NCBI RefSeq assembly: GCF_025200925.1
Contig: NZ_CP104174.1
Location: forward strand, 4,588,001 to 4,652,000
Source of the DNA: Bradyrhizobium sp. CB1015
Lineage (GTDB): Bacteria; Pseudomonadota; Alphaproteobacteria; Rhizobiales; Xanthobacteraceae
Direction of reading: 5' to 3'
DNA: 64,000 nucleotides
Shown here: one piece after another, positions 1 to 9,314 of the stretch
Position numbering within the stretch: the first letter of the stretch is position 1
How the letters are laid out: each line of letters opens with the position of its first letter
Position numbers and translations under genes: made by a program
The notes under the pieces: generated by a model
What the model saw: only the letters and a program-made list of their open reading frames with translations
Databases searched by the model: none
Told to the model about the DNA's origin: nothing

Positions 1-11
1 CCAACCCTCTA

Positions 12-683
12 TCAAACCGATGGAATATTCTTTTCTCCAAGAAGCTCGGCGTTGGCGACCGCAAGCGGGAAAAGCCGAAACGCCATCTCGACGATGGCCG
101 CCTTGTTCTTTATTTGCCCCTGAACCCAGGCCAGAACAAGTTCATCGAAATAACCAAGCCAGGCTCGCGTCGCGACAGCAAGTTCAAGCGAGGGCGCAGT
201 CACGCCATAAAAGCTCAGGACCAACCGAATTCCGTGGCTGCGCGAACGTTCCCAAATGTCTTGGATTGCCGCAGTCCCACCACCGCGCGAATGGAAGACG
301 TAATCGACGCGGCGTCGATAGACCTCCTCCATATGCGCGACCAAGAAGCTGCGGAGCTTTTCGGGAGCCGACCCCGCGAGTGTCGCCTGTAGATGAATCC
401 GATCCAGGCGGTCGGCGGCAGCTTGTGAAATTTCCTCGTAGAGTTTGGCCTTCGAGCCGAAGTAGTGGAACGTGAGTCCGTGCGCCACCCCCGCTTCGCG
501 GGCAATATCTTCCGCTGAGATCTCGTCGAACGGGCGTAGGGTAAACAACCTGGTTGCAACTTCAAGGATTCGGTCGCGAGCCGGAGTCTCGGCGCGTTTT
601 TCTTTCGTGCAGTGACCACCGGTTCGACTCAGCCATTGAACTGTGACGGCATGACGTAACCATTTAGATTGACGGCGAGTCAA
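12..683 (-). CDS. TetR/AcrR-family transcriptional regulator
   Basis: Predicted one-component repressor of 223 residues. The N-terminal TetR helix-turn-helix spans about residues 36-82, with the typical run EDIAREAGVAHGLTFHYFGS followed by K-x-x-LYEE. The C-terminal ligand-binding part is helical and not diagnostic. The only usual start codon upstream of the HTH is a TTG at 683. It lacks a clear ribosome-binding site and gives about 20 more N-terminal residues than usual, so the start is uncertain. It lies downstream of, and on the same strand as, the two BoxR-like regulators, separated by about 400 bp of decayed DNA. Its target cannot be told from the sequence. Confidence 0.85.
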   Translation of the reverse strand: MTRRQSKWLRHAVTVQWLSRTGGHCTKEKRAETPARDRILEVATRLFTLRPFDEISAEDIAREAGVAHGLTFHYFGSKAKLYEEISQAAADRLDRIHLQATLAGSAPEKLRSFLVAHMEEVYRRRVDYVFHSRGGGTAAIQDIWERSRSHGIRLVLSFYGVTAPSLELAVATRAWLGYFDELVLAWVQGQIKNKAAIVEMAFRLFPLAVANAELLGEKNIPSV

Positions 684-1099
684 CCGATGCGCGCCGTGTC
701 ACGCCGGCTGATGGGCTGGCCGCCGACGTATTTTGCGGCGCCGCGATGCACACGCCGGTCGAGGTCACGCTGCAAGCGCTGGCTGCCTATCCAGCACGCG
801 GGATGAATGACGCATGAACGTGGGCGCCGCGAGTAGTTCCTCAAGTCGGTCTCTGATCTCCACCTCGAGCTTTTCGCTGTTGGGCGGCGCGTGCACGATC
901 GCGGCGGAGATCAGCAGTCGCACACTCTCGCCCAACTCGTCGCCGTCCCTAACTGGCGTCGCACGCGTCCGCCAGTTGTGCCTCTTTCCAGGCCCGAACC
1001 CTTCCTATCCGACCACGCCACGCACTCTACAGCGGGCTTTCCGTGAGCGGTTGGATAACAGCAGATCCCAGTCTAGAGAGCGCGCCGAAAAGACTGAGA
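684..1099. other. Gene-free stretch with possible gene tails
   Basis: No intact gene is visible. Two short stretches look like old coding sequence. On the plus strand about 690-817 reads as a C-terminal tail containing DGLAADVFCGAAMHTP before a TGA. On the minus strand about 765-956 reads as DGDELGESVRLLISAAIV and then an E-rich helix. The second resembles, loosely, the C-terminal region of large serine recombinases and would need a frameshift to extend. The two overlap, so at most one is real. Confidence 0.25.
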
Positions 1100-2056
1100 T
1101 CAAAGGATCTCCAGTTTCCGGACGGCCGTAAGCAGATCCCACTTGCTTTGATCGGGAGAGCGGCCAGTTGTGTCCACGGCGGCTTCTGCTTTCGAGTAGA
1201 GCTCCGCTCTGCTGGTCAGAATGGAGTTGAGCTCTTCCATCGCTTTGGGATTCCCGCTCATGGGACGAAGATCACCCTGGTTACGCACCCGTTCCATGTG
1301 ATCTTCTGGCCGCGCCTTGATCCAGATTGTGTGGAAGTAACGCAATAGATAGCTGAACGTCTCGGGCTCGGCGACAATTCCCCCAGCGACCGCAAGCACC
1401 GTTTGATTGGACGTCGCGACGATGCGCTCGAGCGCGTCGCGCTCCAGCCGTCGGTAGCCCTCCTGACCATACAAAGCCATGACTTCCGCGACAGGCATCC
1501 CGCTGATTTCCTCGATCTCCTGGTCGAGCTCGAGGAAGGGAAGCGAGAGCTCGTTGCTCAGCATCCTACCGAGGGTTGATTTTCCGGCGCCGCGTAGCCC
1601 AATGAGGCAGATCCGCTTCTCGCGCAATCGGGCCGGATCGCCGGGATCCAAGATCTTCATCACCCGGCGGCGCTGCTCTTGCGTGGCCCTCCGGAAAAGC
1701 TCCGCGGACCGGACGGTTTCCGATTTCCAAGGGTCTTCGGCTCCAACCAGCCACTCGATTCGATGATCGAGAGCTTCGGACACGCGCCACAACAGCGCAA
1801 TCGAGATGTTTCCAGTTCCGCCCTCGAGATGCGCGAGGTGTCTTAATGAGACCTGGGATAGCTCCGACAACGCACGACGCGAGATGCCTCGCCGCTCACG
1901 CGCCTCGCGCACGCGCTCCCCAACCAGGGCGACGAACGCTTTCGCGTTGGTTTCCAGCCGAGCCTTTCTCTCGCTGACACTCTTGTTGGTTCGGGACTTT
2001 TGTGCCGTTTTCATGCGCGCGGGCGGAGGAGGAGCCTTGGAGGAAACCTCCAACAT
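1100..2056 (-). CDS. HTH / shikimate-kinase-like regulator, BoxR/BzdR family (second copy)
   Basis: XRE-type helix-turn-helix at about residues 45-100 (RRALSELSQVSLRHLAHLEG) joined to a shikimate-kinase-like domain with an intact P-loop, GLRGAGKSTLGRML. This architecture is characteristic of BzdR and BoxR, which repress benzoate catabolism genes and use benzoyl-CoA as inducer. The kinase-like acidic motif LELDQEIEE is retained. It lies directly downstream of the boxR-like gene at 2130, so the two are tandem paralogues diverged through most of their length. The start is ambiguous: an ATG at 2056 is chosen, but ATG 2014 also precedes the HTH. It could duplicate BoxR function or sense a different CoA thioester. 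Confidence 0.8.
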   Translation of the reverse strand: MLEVSSKAPPPPARMKTAQKSRTNKSVSERKARLETNAKAFVALVGERVREARERRGISRRALSELSQVSLRHLAHLEGGTGNISIALLWRVSEALDHRIEWLVGAEDPWKSETVRSAELFRRATQEQRRRVMKILDPGDPARLREKRICLIGLRGAGKSTLGRMLSNELSLPFLELDQEIEEISGMPVAEVMALYGQEGYRRLERDALERIVATSNQTVLAVAGGIVAEPETFSYLLRYFHTIWIKARPEDHMERVRNQGDLRPMSGNPKAMEELNSILTSRAELYSKAEAAVDTTGRSPDQSKWDLLTAVRKLEIL

Positions 2057-2129
2057 ACAGCAAAGATCGCTTTTCAAGCAGCGCGCCGCAACCTTTTCCC
2101 CGCCAAAGGTCGGGCAGTCGGACCGCTGG

Positions 2130-3113
2130 TCAGGTCGAGTTCAAGGCCCGATTTCGCGACTGCCAGGGACAACCCGAGAGGCAGTAGCATCGGATGATTC
2201 GCAACAGCCGTGTCGCGCAGTCCGTCACCGTTGCGTCCGATGTATCGAGCGTCACGCGCGCGCGTGCGTAAAACTCTTCCCGGCTCTGCAGGATTGTGAT
2301 CAGTTCGTCCATCGCGGCCTTGTCTGCGGCCATGGGGCGAAAGTCGCCCTGTGCGCGCACCCGGCCCATATGTTCGGCCGGAGTCGCCTTGACCCACACC
2401 GTGAAGAAGCCCGCAAGCAGGCGCTCGAAGGTGACGGGATCGGCCACGATGCCGCCGCCGGCAGCCAGGATCACAGGACCTGGTTCAGCCATGACTCGTT
2501 CCAGCGCGGCCTGCTCATAGCGACGGTAGGCGTCCTGGCCGTAGAGCGAAAACACCTCGGCAACGGAGAAGCCGGCCTCGGCCTCGATCTCGCGATTGAG
2601 TTCGACGAATCGCCAGCCGAGCTGCTCGGCGACCATCCGTCCCAGGGTCGACTTGCCTGCGCCGCGCAGCCCAATGAGCGCGACCCTGTCAACGTGAACC
2701 GCCTGGAGTGCAGCGGTTGCGTCCTGTTCGCCGGACAGCAGGGCCTTGATGCCATCGATCACTCTCGGCTCGGCTTTTCGGATCAGCTCCCGCAGCAAGA
2801 TCCAATCCTTGGGCTGGTGGTCCGGATCCGCAACGAGGTCTTCGACCGGCAGGCCTGCGGCATCCGCGATGCGCCGCAGCAGCATGATCGAGATGTTGCC
2901 GAGCCCCGCCTCGAGCTGCGCCACGTAGCGCTCTGACACGCCGGCTTCGCGCGCCAGGACCTTGCGCGACATCCCGCGAATCGCGCGTACGGACCGCACC
3001 CGCCTACCCAGTGCGGCCAGGTAGCCATCGAGCGCGCGATCGTCGTTTGGCAGCGCTGCGCTGCCCTCCGTCGAATGAATCTGCCGGTTTGACCGGGAAA
3101 TCAGTTCAGCCAT
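2130..3113 (-). CDS. boxR: BoxR-type benzoyl-CoA-responsive repressor
   Basis: A 327-residue protein with an XRE HTH (about residues 32-90, VLAREAGVSERYVAQLEAGL) fused to a shikimate-kinase-like domain carrying P-loop GLRGAGKSTLGRMV. BoxR and BzdR proteins use the kinase-like half to sense benzoyl-CoA and release the catabolic promoter. The ATG at 3113 is preferred because it gives the family's usual N terminus; longer reading frames run back through the operator region. The acidic position conserved as Asp in kinases and in the neighbouring paralogue is Asn here (VELNREIEA), in keeping with a sensor rather than an enzyme. It is divergent from boxC, with TGCA-rich repeats between. The last 25 residues look atypical. 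Confidence 0.88.
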   Translation of the reverse strand: MAELISRSNRQIHSTEGSAALPNDDRALDGYLAALGRRVRSVRAIRGMSRKVLAREAGVSERYVAQLEAGLGNISIMLLRRIADAAGLPVEDLVADPDHQPKDWILLRELIRKAEPRVIDGIKALLSGEQDATAALQAVHVDRVALIGLRGAGKSTLGRMVAEQLGWRFVELNREIEAEAGFSVAEVFSLYGQDAYRRYEQAALERVMAEPGPVILAAGGGIVADPVTFERLLAGFFTVWVKATPAEHMGRVRAQGDFRPMAADKAAMDELITILQSREEFYARARVTLDTSDATVTDCATRLLRIIRCYCLSGCPWQSRNRALNST

Positions 3114-3130
3114 CGAATTTGCCCTGTATG

Positions 3131-3260
3131 TGCATAATAATACATCTAAATTGCCTGTTTGCGCAAGCTGTCTAAGTATTATTATGCAATTTGTAACGAT
3201 TTTCTTCTGGACAGTGCATAATACTGCACTATAAAGAGTGCAGGCATGTAACATTGTGCA
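3131..3260. promoter_or_regulatory. boxR-boxC intergenic operator array (TGCA repeats)
   Basis: BzdR/BoxR operators are known to contain TGCA repeats within longer palindromes. Here TGCATAATAATA at 3131-3142 is matched by its exact reverse complement at 3177-3188. A second perfect palindrome, AGTGCA-N6-TGCACT, lies at 3213-3230. Further TGCA copies occur at 3239-3242 and 3257-3260, the last beside the boxC ribosome-binding site. The array covers the space between boxR and boxC, so it probably controls both directions and would allow autoregulation. Binding itself is inferred. Confidence 0.75.
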
Positions 3261-3270
3261 GGGAGCGAAC

Positions 3271-4959
3271 ATGGCGGCCGCAAAGCGAAAGCTCGCGAAC
3301 GGGAAGGACTTCATCGACTTTCAAACCGACCCATCCCGCTATCGCCATTGGAGGCTGTCGGTCGCGGGCGAGGTGGCTACCCTCGCGATGGACGTCGACG
3401 AGAATGCCGGTCTCTTCGAAGGCTATCAGCTCAAGCTGAACTCCTACGATCTCGGGGTCGACATCGAGCTTGCGGACGCCCTGATGCGCCTGCGTTTCGA
3501 GCATCCCAACGTCAAAGTCGTGCTGCTGCGTTCGGCCAAGGACCGCGTGTTCTGCGCGGGCGCGAACATTCGCATGCTCGCCGGCTCAGAGCACGCGCAC
3601 AAGGTCAACTTCTGCAAGTTCACCAACGAAACGCGCAACGCGATGGAGGATGCAAGCGAGCATTCAGGCCAGCGCTTCATCACTGTCGTCAACGGCACGG
3701 CCGCCGGCGGCGGCTACGAGCTCGCGCTTGCGACCGACCGCATCATCATGATCGATGATGGCTCGACCGCCGTGTCGCTGCCGGAAGTGCCGTTGCTCGC
3801 GGTGCTGCCCGGCACCGGCGGTCTCACGCGGGTCGTCGACAAGCGGATGGTGCGTCGTGATCATGCGGATTTCTTCTGCACCATCGAGGAGGGAATCAAA
3901 GGCAAGCGCGCCGTTCAGTGGAGGCTGATCGACGAGCTCGTTTCGCCCACGAAGCTCGAGGATCGTGTGAAGGCGGTCGCGGCCGAGACCGCCGCGAAGT
4001 CGCCGCGCCGCGCGGCGGCCAAAGGCGTGACGCTGACCGCGCTGGATCGCAAGTTCCGCTCCGATGGCGCCGACTATGGCCATGTCCGCCTGGACATCGA
4101 TGGCGCGCAGCGGATTGCGACCATCACGATCCGCGCGCCGGAGGCCGGCGCTCCCGCGACCGCAGAGCACATGGTGGGGCAGGGGGATCGGTTCTGGCCA
4201 CTGCAAAGCGCGCGCGAATTGGATGATGCAATCTTGCACCTGCGCAACAACGCCTTCGAGGTTGGGACGATCATCTTCAAGACGGAAGGCGATCCCGCAA
4301 TCGTCCGCGGTTATGACGAGTTCCTGGAGGCGCAGCGCGAGCACTGGCTGGCCCACGAGATCCTTCACTACTGGAAGCGCGTGCTGAAGCGCGTCGACGT
4401 TACGTCACGAACCCTCGTAGCAGTGGTCGAGCCCGGCTCCTGTTTCGTCGGCACGCTCGCCGAGCTCGTCTTCGCAGCCGACCGCTCCTACATGCTGCTC
4501 GGCCAGATGCAGGGCGACAACCGCCCCGCTCCGAGGCTCGTGCTGACGGCTGGGAATTTCGGCGCCTATCCAATGTCGCATGGCCTTTCGCGGCTGCAGT
4601 CGCGCTTCCTCGCCGACCCAGAAAAAACTGGTGCCCTGAAAAGAGAGATTGGTCGCGCGCTCGATGCAGAGGAAGCGGAGGAACTCGGGCTCGTCACGTT
4701 TGCCCTCGATGATATCGACTGGGCTAACGAGCTGCGCGTCTTCGTGGAGGAGCGCACCAGCTTCTCGCCGGACGCTCTCACCGGCATGGAAGCCAACCTG
4801 CGCTTCGCAGGTCCCGAGACGATGGAATCCAAGATCTTCGCGCGGCTGACCGCCTGGCAGAACTGGATCTTCCAGCGGCCCAACGCCGTCGGCGATGACG
4901 GGGCGCTCGCGCGCTACGGAACCGGACTACGCCCCGCTTACGACATGCGGCGCGTCTGA
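3271..4959 (+). CDS. boxC: 2,3-epoxybenzoyl-CoA dihydrolase (BoxC)
   Basis: A 562-residue two-module crotonase-superfamily protein. BoxC hydrolyses 2,3-epoxybenzoyl-CoA, cleaving the ring to 3,4-dehydroadipyl-CoA semialdehyde and formate. The N-terminal enoyl-CoA-hydratase-like core shows RVFCAGANIRML and NGTAAGGGYELALATDRI, the acyl-CoA oxyanion-hole regions; a second, degenerate crotonase-like half follows from about residue 270. ATG 3271 is chosen because CAGGGAG lies just upstream, although an in-frame GTG at 3238 would extend it through operator DNA. It is first in the boxC-boxB-boxA-boxD-bclA operon and 51 nt before boxB. The length fits the family. Confidence 0.95.
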   Translation: MAAAKRKLANGKDFIDFQTDPSRYRHWRLSVAGEVATLAMDVDENAGLFEGYQLKLNSYDLGVDIELADALMRLRFEHPNVKVVLLRSAKDRVFCAGANIRMLAGSEHAHKVNFCKFTNETRNAMEDASEHSGQRFITVVNGTAAGGGYELALATDRIIMIDDGSTAVSLPEVPLLAVLPGTGGLTRVVDKRMVRRDHADFFCTIEEGIKGKRAVQWRLIDELVSPTKLEDRVKAVAAETAAKSPRRAAAKGVTLTALDRKFRSDGADYGHVRLDIDGAQRIATITIRAPEAGAPATAEHMVGQGDRFWPLQSARELDDAILHLRNNAFEVGTIIFKTEGDPAIVRGYDEFLEAQREHWLAHEILHYWKRVLKRVDVTSRTLVAVVEPGSCFVGTLAELVFAADRSYMLLGQMQGDNRPAPRLVLTAGNFGAYPMSHGLSRLQSRFLADPEKTGALKREIGRALDAEEAEELGLVTFALDDIDWANELRVFVEERTSFSPDALTGMEANLRFAGPETMESKIFARLTAWQNWIFQRPNAVGDDGALARYGTGLRPAYDMRRV

Positions 4960-5010
4960 CGCGCCGAGCCTTCCGCAACAGAGACTGCAACAAGCCAAGA
5001 GGAGACGCAC

Positions 5011-6459
5011 GTGCTGGATCTTATCAACGTCGATTATTCCACCCGCATCCCAAACAATGTCGGCTTGTCCGAGGACCGCACGGTTCTACGCGCGCTCGAG
5101 GGCTGGCATCCCGGCTATATCGATTGGTGGAAGGACATGGGCCCGACCGGCTTCCAAGAAGCCTTGGTCTATCTGCGCACCGCCGTCTCGGTCGATCCCA
5201 AGGGCTGGGCGAAGTTTGGGTACGTCAAGATGCCGGAATATCGCTGGGGCGTGCTGCTCGCGCCGCAGGAGGAGGGGCGCAAGGTCAATTTCGGCAAGCA
5301 CAAGGGCGAGCTGGCTTGGCAGGAAGTGCCCGGCGAATATCGGGCGATGCTGCGCCGCCTGATTGTCATCCAGGGCGACACTGAACCAGCATCCGTCGAG
5401 CAGCAGCGTCATCTCGGCGCCACAGCGCCCTCGCTCTACGACATGCGAAACCTGTTCCAGGTGAACGTCGAGGAGGGACGCCATCTCTGGGCGATGGTGT
5501 ATCTCCTGCACAAATATTTCGGTCGTGACGGTCGGGAGGAGGCGGACGAGCTGTTGCGTCGCCGTTCCGGCGACCAGGACAGCCCGCGTATGCTCGGCGC
5601 CTTCAACGAGAAGACGCCCGACTGGCTGTCATTCTTCATGTTTACCTTCTTCACCGACCGTGATGGCAAGATGCAGCTCGAGAGCCTTGCGCAATCGGGC
5701 TTCGATCCGCTGTCGCGCACCTGCCGCTTCATGTTGACGGAAGAGGCCCACCACATGTTCGTCGGCGAGACCGGAGTCGGCCGCACCATCCAGCGCACCT
5801 GCGAGGCAATGAAGGCCGCCGGCATCGAGGATCCCAATGACATCGCAAGGATCCGCGCGCTCGGCGTCATCGATCTGCCGACGATCCAGAAGAAGCTCAA
5901 CCTCCACTATTCACTGACGCTGGATCTATTCGGGGCCGAGATCTCGACCAACTCGGCGAACTTCTACAATGCCGGGCTGAAGGGCCGCTTCCAGGAGACC
6001 AAGATCGAGGACGATCACGTGCTCACCAACGCGGTCTATCCGGTGCTCAAGCTCGTGAACGGCCAGATCACCAGCGTCGACGAGCCGGCGTTGACTGCGC
6101 TGAACATGCGGCTTCGCGACGACTACAGCAAGGATTGCGCTGGCGGCGTCGAGCGCTGGAACAAGATCATCGAGAAGGAGGGCGTCAGGTTCCGCCTCGA
6201 GCTGCCGCACGTCGCCTTCCATCGCAAGATCGGTGAATTCCGCGACGTTCACGTTTCGCCGAAGGGCGTGATCCTGTCGGATGCCGACTGGGCAAAGGTC
6301 CGCGACGGCTATCTGCCGTCGCTGTCCGATGGCGACTTCATCAACTCCCTGATGACGCCGACCTTCGAGGCCGGGAAGTATGCAAGCTGGATCGCGCCAC
6401 CGAAGATGGGCATCGACAACAAGCCCGGCGACTTCGAGTACGTCCAGATCGCCGCTTGA
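5011..6459 (+). CDS. boxB: Benzoyl-CoA 2,3-epoxidase, oxygenase subunit (BoxB)
   Basis: A 482-residue class I diiron oxygenase subunit that, with BoxA and O2, forms 2,3-epoxybenzoyl-CoA. The carboxylate/histidine iron ligands expected of the four-helix bundle are visible as EEGRH at about residues 154-158 and EEAHHMF at about 244-250. The N terminus matches the BoxB type strongly. Translation begins at GTG 5011 after AGGAG. It lies between boxC and boxA on the same strand, as in known box clusters, with a 60 nt gap to boxA. No sign of damage. Confidence 0.96.
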   Translation: MLDLINVDYSTRIPNNVGLSEDRTVLRALEGWHPGYIDWWKDMGPTGFQEALVYLRTAVSVDPKGWAKFGYVKMPEYRWGVLLAPQEEGRKVNFGKHKGELAWQEVPGEYRAMLRRLIVIQGDTEPASVEQQRHLGATAPSLYDMRNLFQVNVEEGRHLWAMVYLLHKYFGRDGREEADELLRRRSGDQDSPRMLGAFNEKTPDWLSFFMFTFFTDRDGKMQLESLAQSGFDPLSRTCRFMLTEEAHHMFVGETGVGRTIQRTCEAMKAAGIEDPNDIARIRALGVIDLPTIQKKLNLHYSLTLDLFGAEISTNSANFYNAGLKGRFQETKIEDDHVLTNAVYPVLKLVNGQITSVDEPALTALNMRLRDDYSKDCAGGVERWNKIIEKEGVRFRLELPHVAFHRKIGEFRDVHVSPKGVILSDADWAKVRDGYLPSLSDGDFINSLMTPTFEAGKYASWIAPPKMGIDNKPGDFEYVQIAA

Positions 6460-6519
6460 GTTGAGGCAACCTAGCCGTCCCACCGGTGGCGGGGCGGCTC
6501 TCTCTTTGGGCTGGCACCG

Positions 6520-7701
6520 ATGAACGCGCCGCTGAAACAGCATCTGATCGATCCGGAAATCTGCATTCGCTGCAACACCTGCGAAGAGACTTGTCCGGTC
6601 GATGCGATCACGCACGACAGCAACAACTACGTGGTCGATGCGACCAAATGCAATTTCTGCATGGATTGCATCCAGCCGTGCCCGACCGGCTCCATCGACA
6701 ACTGGCGCATTGTCGCCTCCGCCTATTCTCTCGAAGAGCAATTTACCTGGGGCGAGCTTCCGAAACAGGAAGATCTTGCTGCCGGGGTGGATGGCGAGGC
6801 CATCGACGCCGACGTGCTGTCGCTGATCGAACAGGCGCATACGGGAACCGGGGGTAAGTCGGTGGCACCTGCCTCGGCTTCGAAGCCGGCAGTCAATCTG
6901 TACAACCGCGACAAGGCAGCGGTCGCGACGGTCACCGGCAATTATCGCCTCACCCACGAGGAATCCGACGTCGACGTCCATCACATCATTCTGGACTTCG
7001 GTGAGACCGTGTTTCCCGTGCTGGAGGGGCAATCGATTGGCATCGTGCCTCCGGGCACCACCGCGGATGGCCAGCCACACGGCGTGCGGCTCTATTCGAT
7101 TGCGAGTCCCCGCCATGGGGAGAAGCCAAACACCAACAATCTCGCGCTCACAGTGAAGCGCGAACCGAACGGCGTCTGCTCGAACTACATTTGCAACCTG
7201 AAGAAGGGCGACAAGGTTCAGGTCACTGGGCCGTTCGGTGCAACCTTCCTGATGCCGAACGATCCTGCCGCCAACGTCGTCATGATCTGCACGGGTACGG
7301 GCTCGGCGCCATTCCGCGGCTTCACGGAATGGCGGCGGCGGTCGATGCCGAATGCCTCCGGGCGGATGGTGCTGTTCTTCGGCGCAAGGCGGCCGCAGGA
7401 TCTGCCCTATTTCGGTCCCCTGCAGAAGGTGCCCGAGACCCTGTTGCGCAAGCACTTCGCCTATTCCCGCGTGCCCGGCGAGAAGAAGGTGTACGTGCAG
7501 GACCTGATGCGTCGCGAGGAGGCGACCATTGCGGAGCTGCTTCGCTCGTCGGCGACGCACATCTACGTCTGCGGCCTGAAGGGAATGGAGCAGGGCGTTG
7601 ATGCGGCGCTGGATGATGTCTGCCGCTCCAATGAGGTGCACTGGCACGAATTGCGGGACGCGATGCGCGCGGAAGGCCGCTACCACGTCGAGACTTACTA
7701 G
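6520..7701 (+). CDS. boxA: Benzoyl-CoA 2,3-epoxidase, reductase subunit (BoxA)
   Basis: A 393-residue flavin/iron-sulfur reductase that passes NADPH electrons to BoxB. Two ferredoxin [4Fe-4S] motifs lie near the N terminus ([12 protein letters not shown] at about residues 12-23 and [12 protein letters not shown] about 30 residues later). A FAD-binding domain follows, then an NADP-binding domain with [12 protein letters not shown] and [11 protein letters not shown]. This ferredoxin-then-ferredoxin:NADP-reductase order is the BoxA layout. It is the third gene of the box operon and appears complete. Confidence 0.95.
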   Translation: MNAPLKQHLIDPEICIRCNTCEETCPVDAITHDSNNYVVDATKCNFCMDCIQPCPTGSIDNWRIVASAYSLEEQFTWGELPKQEDLAAGVDGEAIDADVLSLIEQAHTGTGGKSVAPASASKPAVNLYNRDKAAVATVTGNYRLTHEESDVDVHHIILDFGETVFPVLEGQSIGIVPPGTTADGQPHGVRLYSIASPRHGEKPNTNNLALTVKREPNGVCSNYICNLKKGDKVQVTGPFGATFLMPNDPAANVVMICTGTGSAPFRGFTEWRRRSMPNASGRMVLFFGARRPQDLPYFGPLQKVPETLLRKHFAYSRVPGEKKVYVQDLMRREEATIAELLRSSATHIYVCGLKGMEQGVDAALDDVCRSNEVHWHELRDAMRAEGRYHVETY

Positions 7702-7735
7702 GTTGCTGCCTAAGGAATTTACGAGGAGAGAGGCA

Positions 7736-9283
7736 ATGAGCGAGCTTCTGCAAAATTATGTCGGCGGTCGCTGGGTCGCGGGCACCGGCCGAGGCACCCC
7801 CTTATACGATCCGGTGCTCGGCACCGAGCTTGCACGCGTGGACACCACGGGGCTGGACATCGACTTCGCCTATCGTTCTGCGCGCGAGGCCGGTGCCGGA
7901 CTGCGCGCGCTCACCTATCGCCAACGGGGCGAGCTGCTGAGTGCGATCGTCAAGACATTGCAGGCCAATCGCGAGATCTATTATGAGATCGCGCAGGCCA
8001 ACACCGGGACCGTCAAAAACGACTCGGCGGTCGATATCGACGGCGCGATCTACACCATCTCGACATACGCCAAGCTGGCGACGACGCTGGACGATCGCCC
8101 ATTCCTGTTCGATGGCGACGCTTCGCCGCTGGCGAAGGAGGCCGCCTTTCAGAGCCAGCACGTGTGCGTTCCGATCCGGGGGCTCGCCCTTCTGATCAAC
8201 GCCTTCAACTTCCCGGCCTGGGGCATGTGGGAGAAGGTGGCACCCGCATTGCTCTCGGGCGTGCCCGTCGTCGTGAAGCCGGCGACCTCGACGGCATGGC
8301 TTGCCCAGGCGATGGTCAAGGACGTCGTCAATGCCGGCATCGCTCCGCCCGGCACGATCTCGATCATCTGCGGCAGCTCGGCGGGCCTGCTCGATCATCT
8401 CGAACCGTTCGATGTAATCTCGTTTACCGGATCGGCGGAAACCGCCGGTCTTGTCCGTGCACATCCGGCCGTCGCGCAGCGTTCGGTCCGCGTCAATATC
8501 GAGGCCGACAGCCTCAATTCGGCGATCCTGGCTGAGGGGGAGGCGGGCGGTGGTCCGGCCTTCGAACTTCTCGTCAAGGAGGTCGCGCGCGAGATGACCC
8601 AGAAATCCGGCCAGAAATGCACCGCGATTCGCCGCATCTTTGTTCCGGCCGCGCTCTATGACGAAGTTGCCGACGCGATCTCGATGAGACTGAGCAAGGT
8701 GAGCGTCGGCAACCCGCGCAACAGTGCGGTTCGCATGGGTTCGCTCGTCAACCGCGCGCAATATCAGTCCGTGCACGACGGTCTCGCGCGGCTGCGCGAC
8801 CTAACCAACGTCCTGCACGACGGCGCGAGTCATCCGCTGATCGATGCGGAGCCCGACATATCCTGTTGCGTGGGTCCCACTCTGCTTGGTTCGCCGGATC
8901 CGGACCGGGCTGGCCTGGTTCACGACCTTGAGGTGTTCGGCCCGGTCGCGACGCTGATGCCCTACCGCGACGAGGCGCATGCGCTTGAGCTCGTTCGCAG
9001 AGGACAGGGGTCGCTGGTCGCGTCTCTCTACGGCGCCGACCCGGAACGGCTGTCAGGGCTTGCGCTCGAACTCTCCGACAGTCACGGCCGCGTCCACGTC
9101 GTCAGCCCGGACGCCGCAGATGTGCAGACCGGGCACGGCAACGTCATGCCGCAGTCGTTGCACGGCGGACCCGGACGGGCCGGCGGCGGCGAAGAGCTGG
9201 GTGGAGCGCGTGCTCTCAACTTCTATCACCGGCGTACCGCGATACAGGGCTCCAAGACCCTGGTCGCAGCACTCAAAGGTTAG
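7736..9283 (+). CDS. boxD: 3,4-dehydroadipyl-CoA semialdehyde dehydrogenase (BoxD)
   Basis: A 515-residue aldehyde dehydrogenase of the PaaZ/BoxD kind. In the box pathway it oxidises 3,4-dehydroadipyl-CoA semialdehyde to the acid with NADP. The substrate-binding run LLINAFNFPAWGMWEKVAPA, the cofactor motif ISFTGSAETA and the catalytic cysteine in SGQKCTAIRR are present. ATG 7736 follows a strong GAGGAGAGAGG ribosome-binding site; the longer reading frame overlaps boxA and is rejected. It lies 34 nt after boxA and 31 nt before the benzoate-CoA ligase, so all are probably one transcript. Confidence 0.93.
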   Translation: MSELLQNYVGGRWVAGTGRGTPLYDPVLGTELARVDTTGLDIDFAYRSAREAGAGLRALTYRQRGELLSAIVKTLQANREIYYEIAQANTGTVKNDSAVDIDGAIYTISTYAKLATTLDDRPFLFDGDASPLAKEAAFQSQHVCVPIRGLALLINAFNFPAWGMWEKVAPALLSGVPVVVKPATSTAWLAQAMVKDVVNAGIAPPGTISIICGSSAGLLDHLEPFDVISFTGSAETAGLVRAHPAVAQRSVRVNIEADSLNSAILAEGEAGGGPAFELLVKEVAREMTQKSGQKCTAIRRIFVPAALYDEVADAISMRLSKVSVGNPRNSAVRMGSLVNRAQYQSVHDGLARLRDLTNVLHDGASHPLIDAEPDISCCVGPTLLGSPDPDRAGLVHDLEVFGPVATLMPYRDEAHALELVRRGQGSLVASLYGADPERLSGLALELSDSHGRVHVVSPDAADVQTGHGNVMPQSLHGGPGRAGGGEELGGARALNFYHRRTAIQGSKTLVAALKG

Positions 9284-9314
9284 AGACGATCATTGCAATT
9301 GCGGGGAGGATACG

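Noticed and set aside
765..956. Possible serine recombinase C-terminal remnant on the minus strand
   Set aside because: Only a loose resemblance over about 50 residues and a required frameshift; too weak to call, so only mentioned in the gap entry.
814..1131. 105-codon plus-strand ORF
   Set aside because: Ser/Arg-rich with no motif; overlaps the regulator 3' end and opposes better, though also weak, minus-strand signs.
5926..7686. 586-codon minus-strand ORF opposite boxB/boxA
   Set aside because: Antisense shadow of two strongly conserved genes; no motif.
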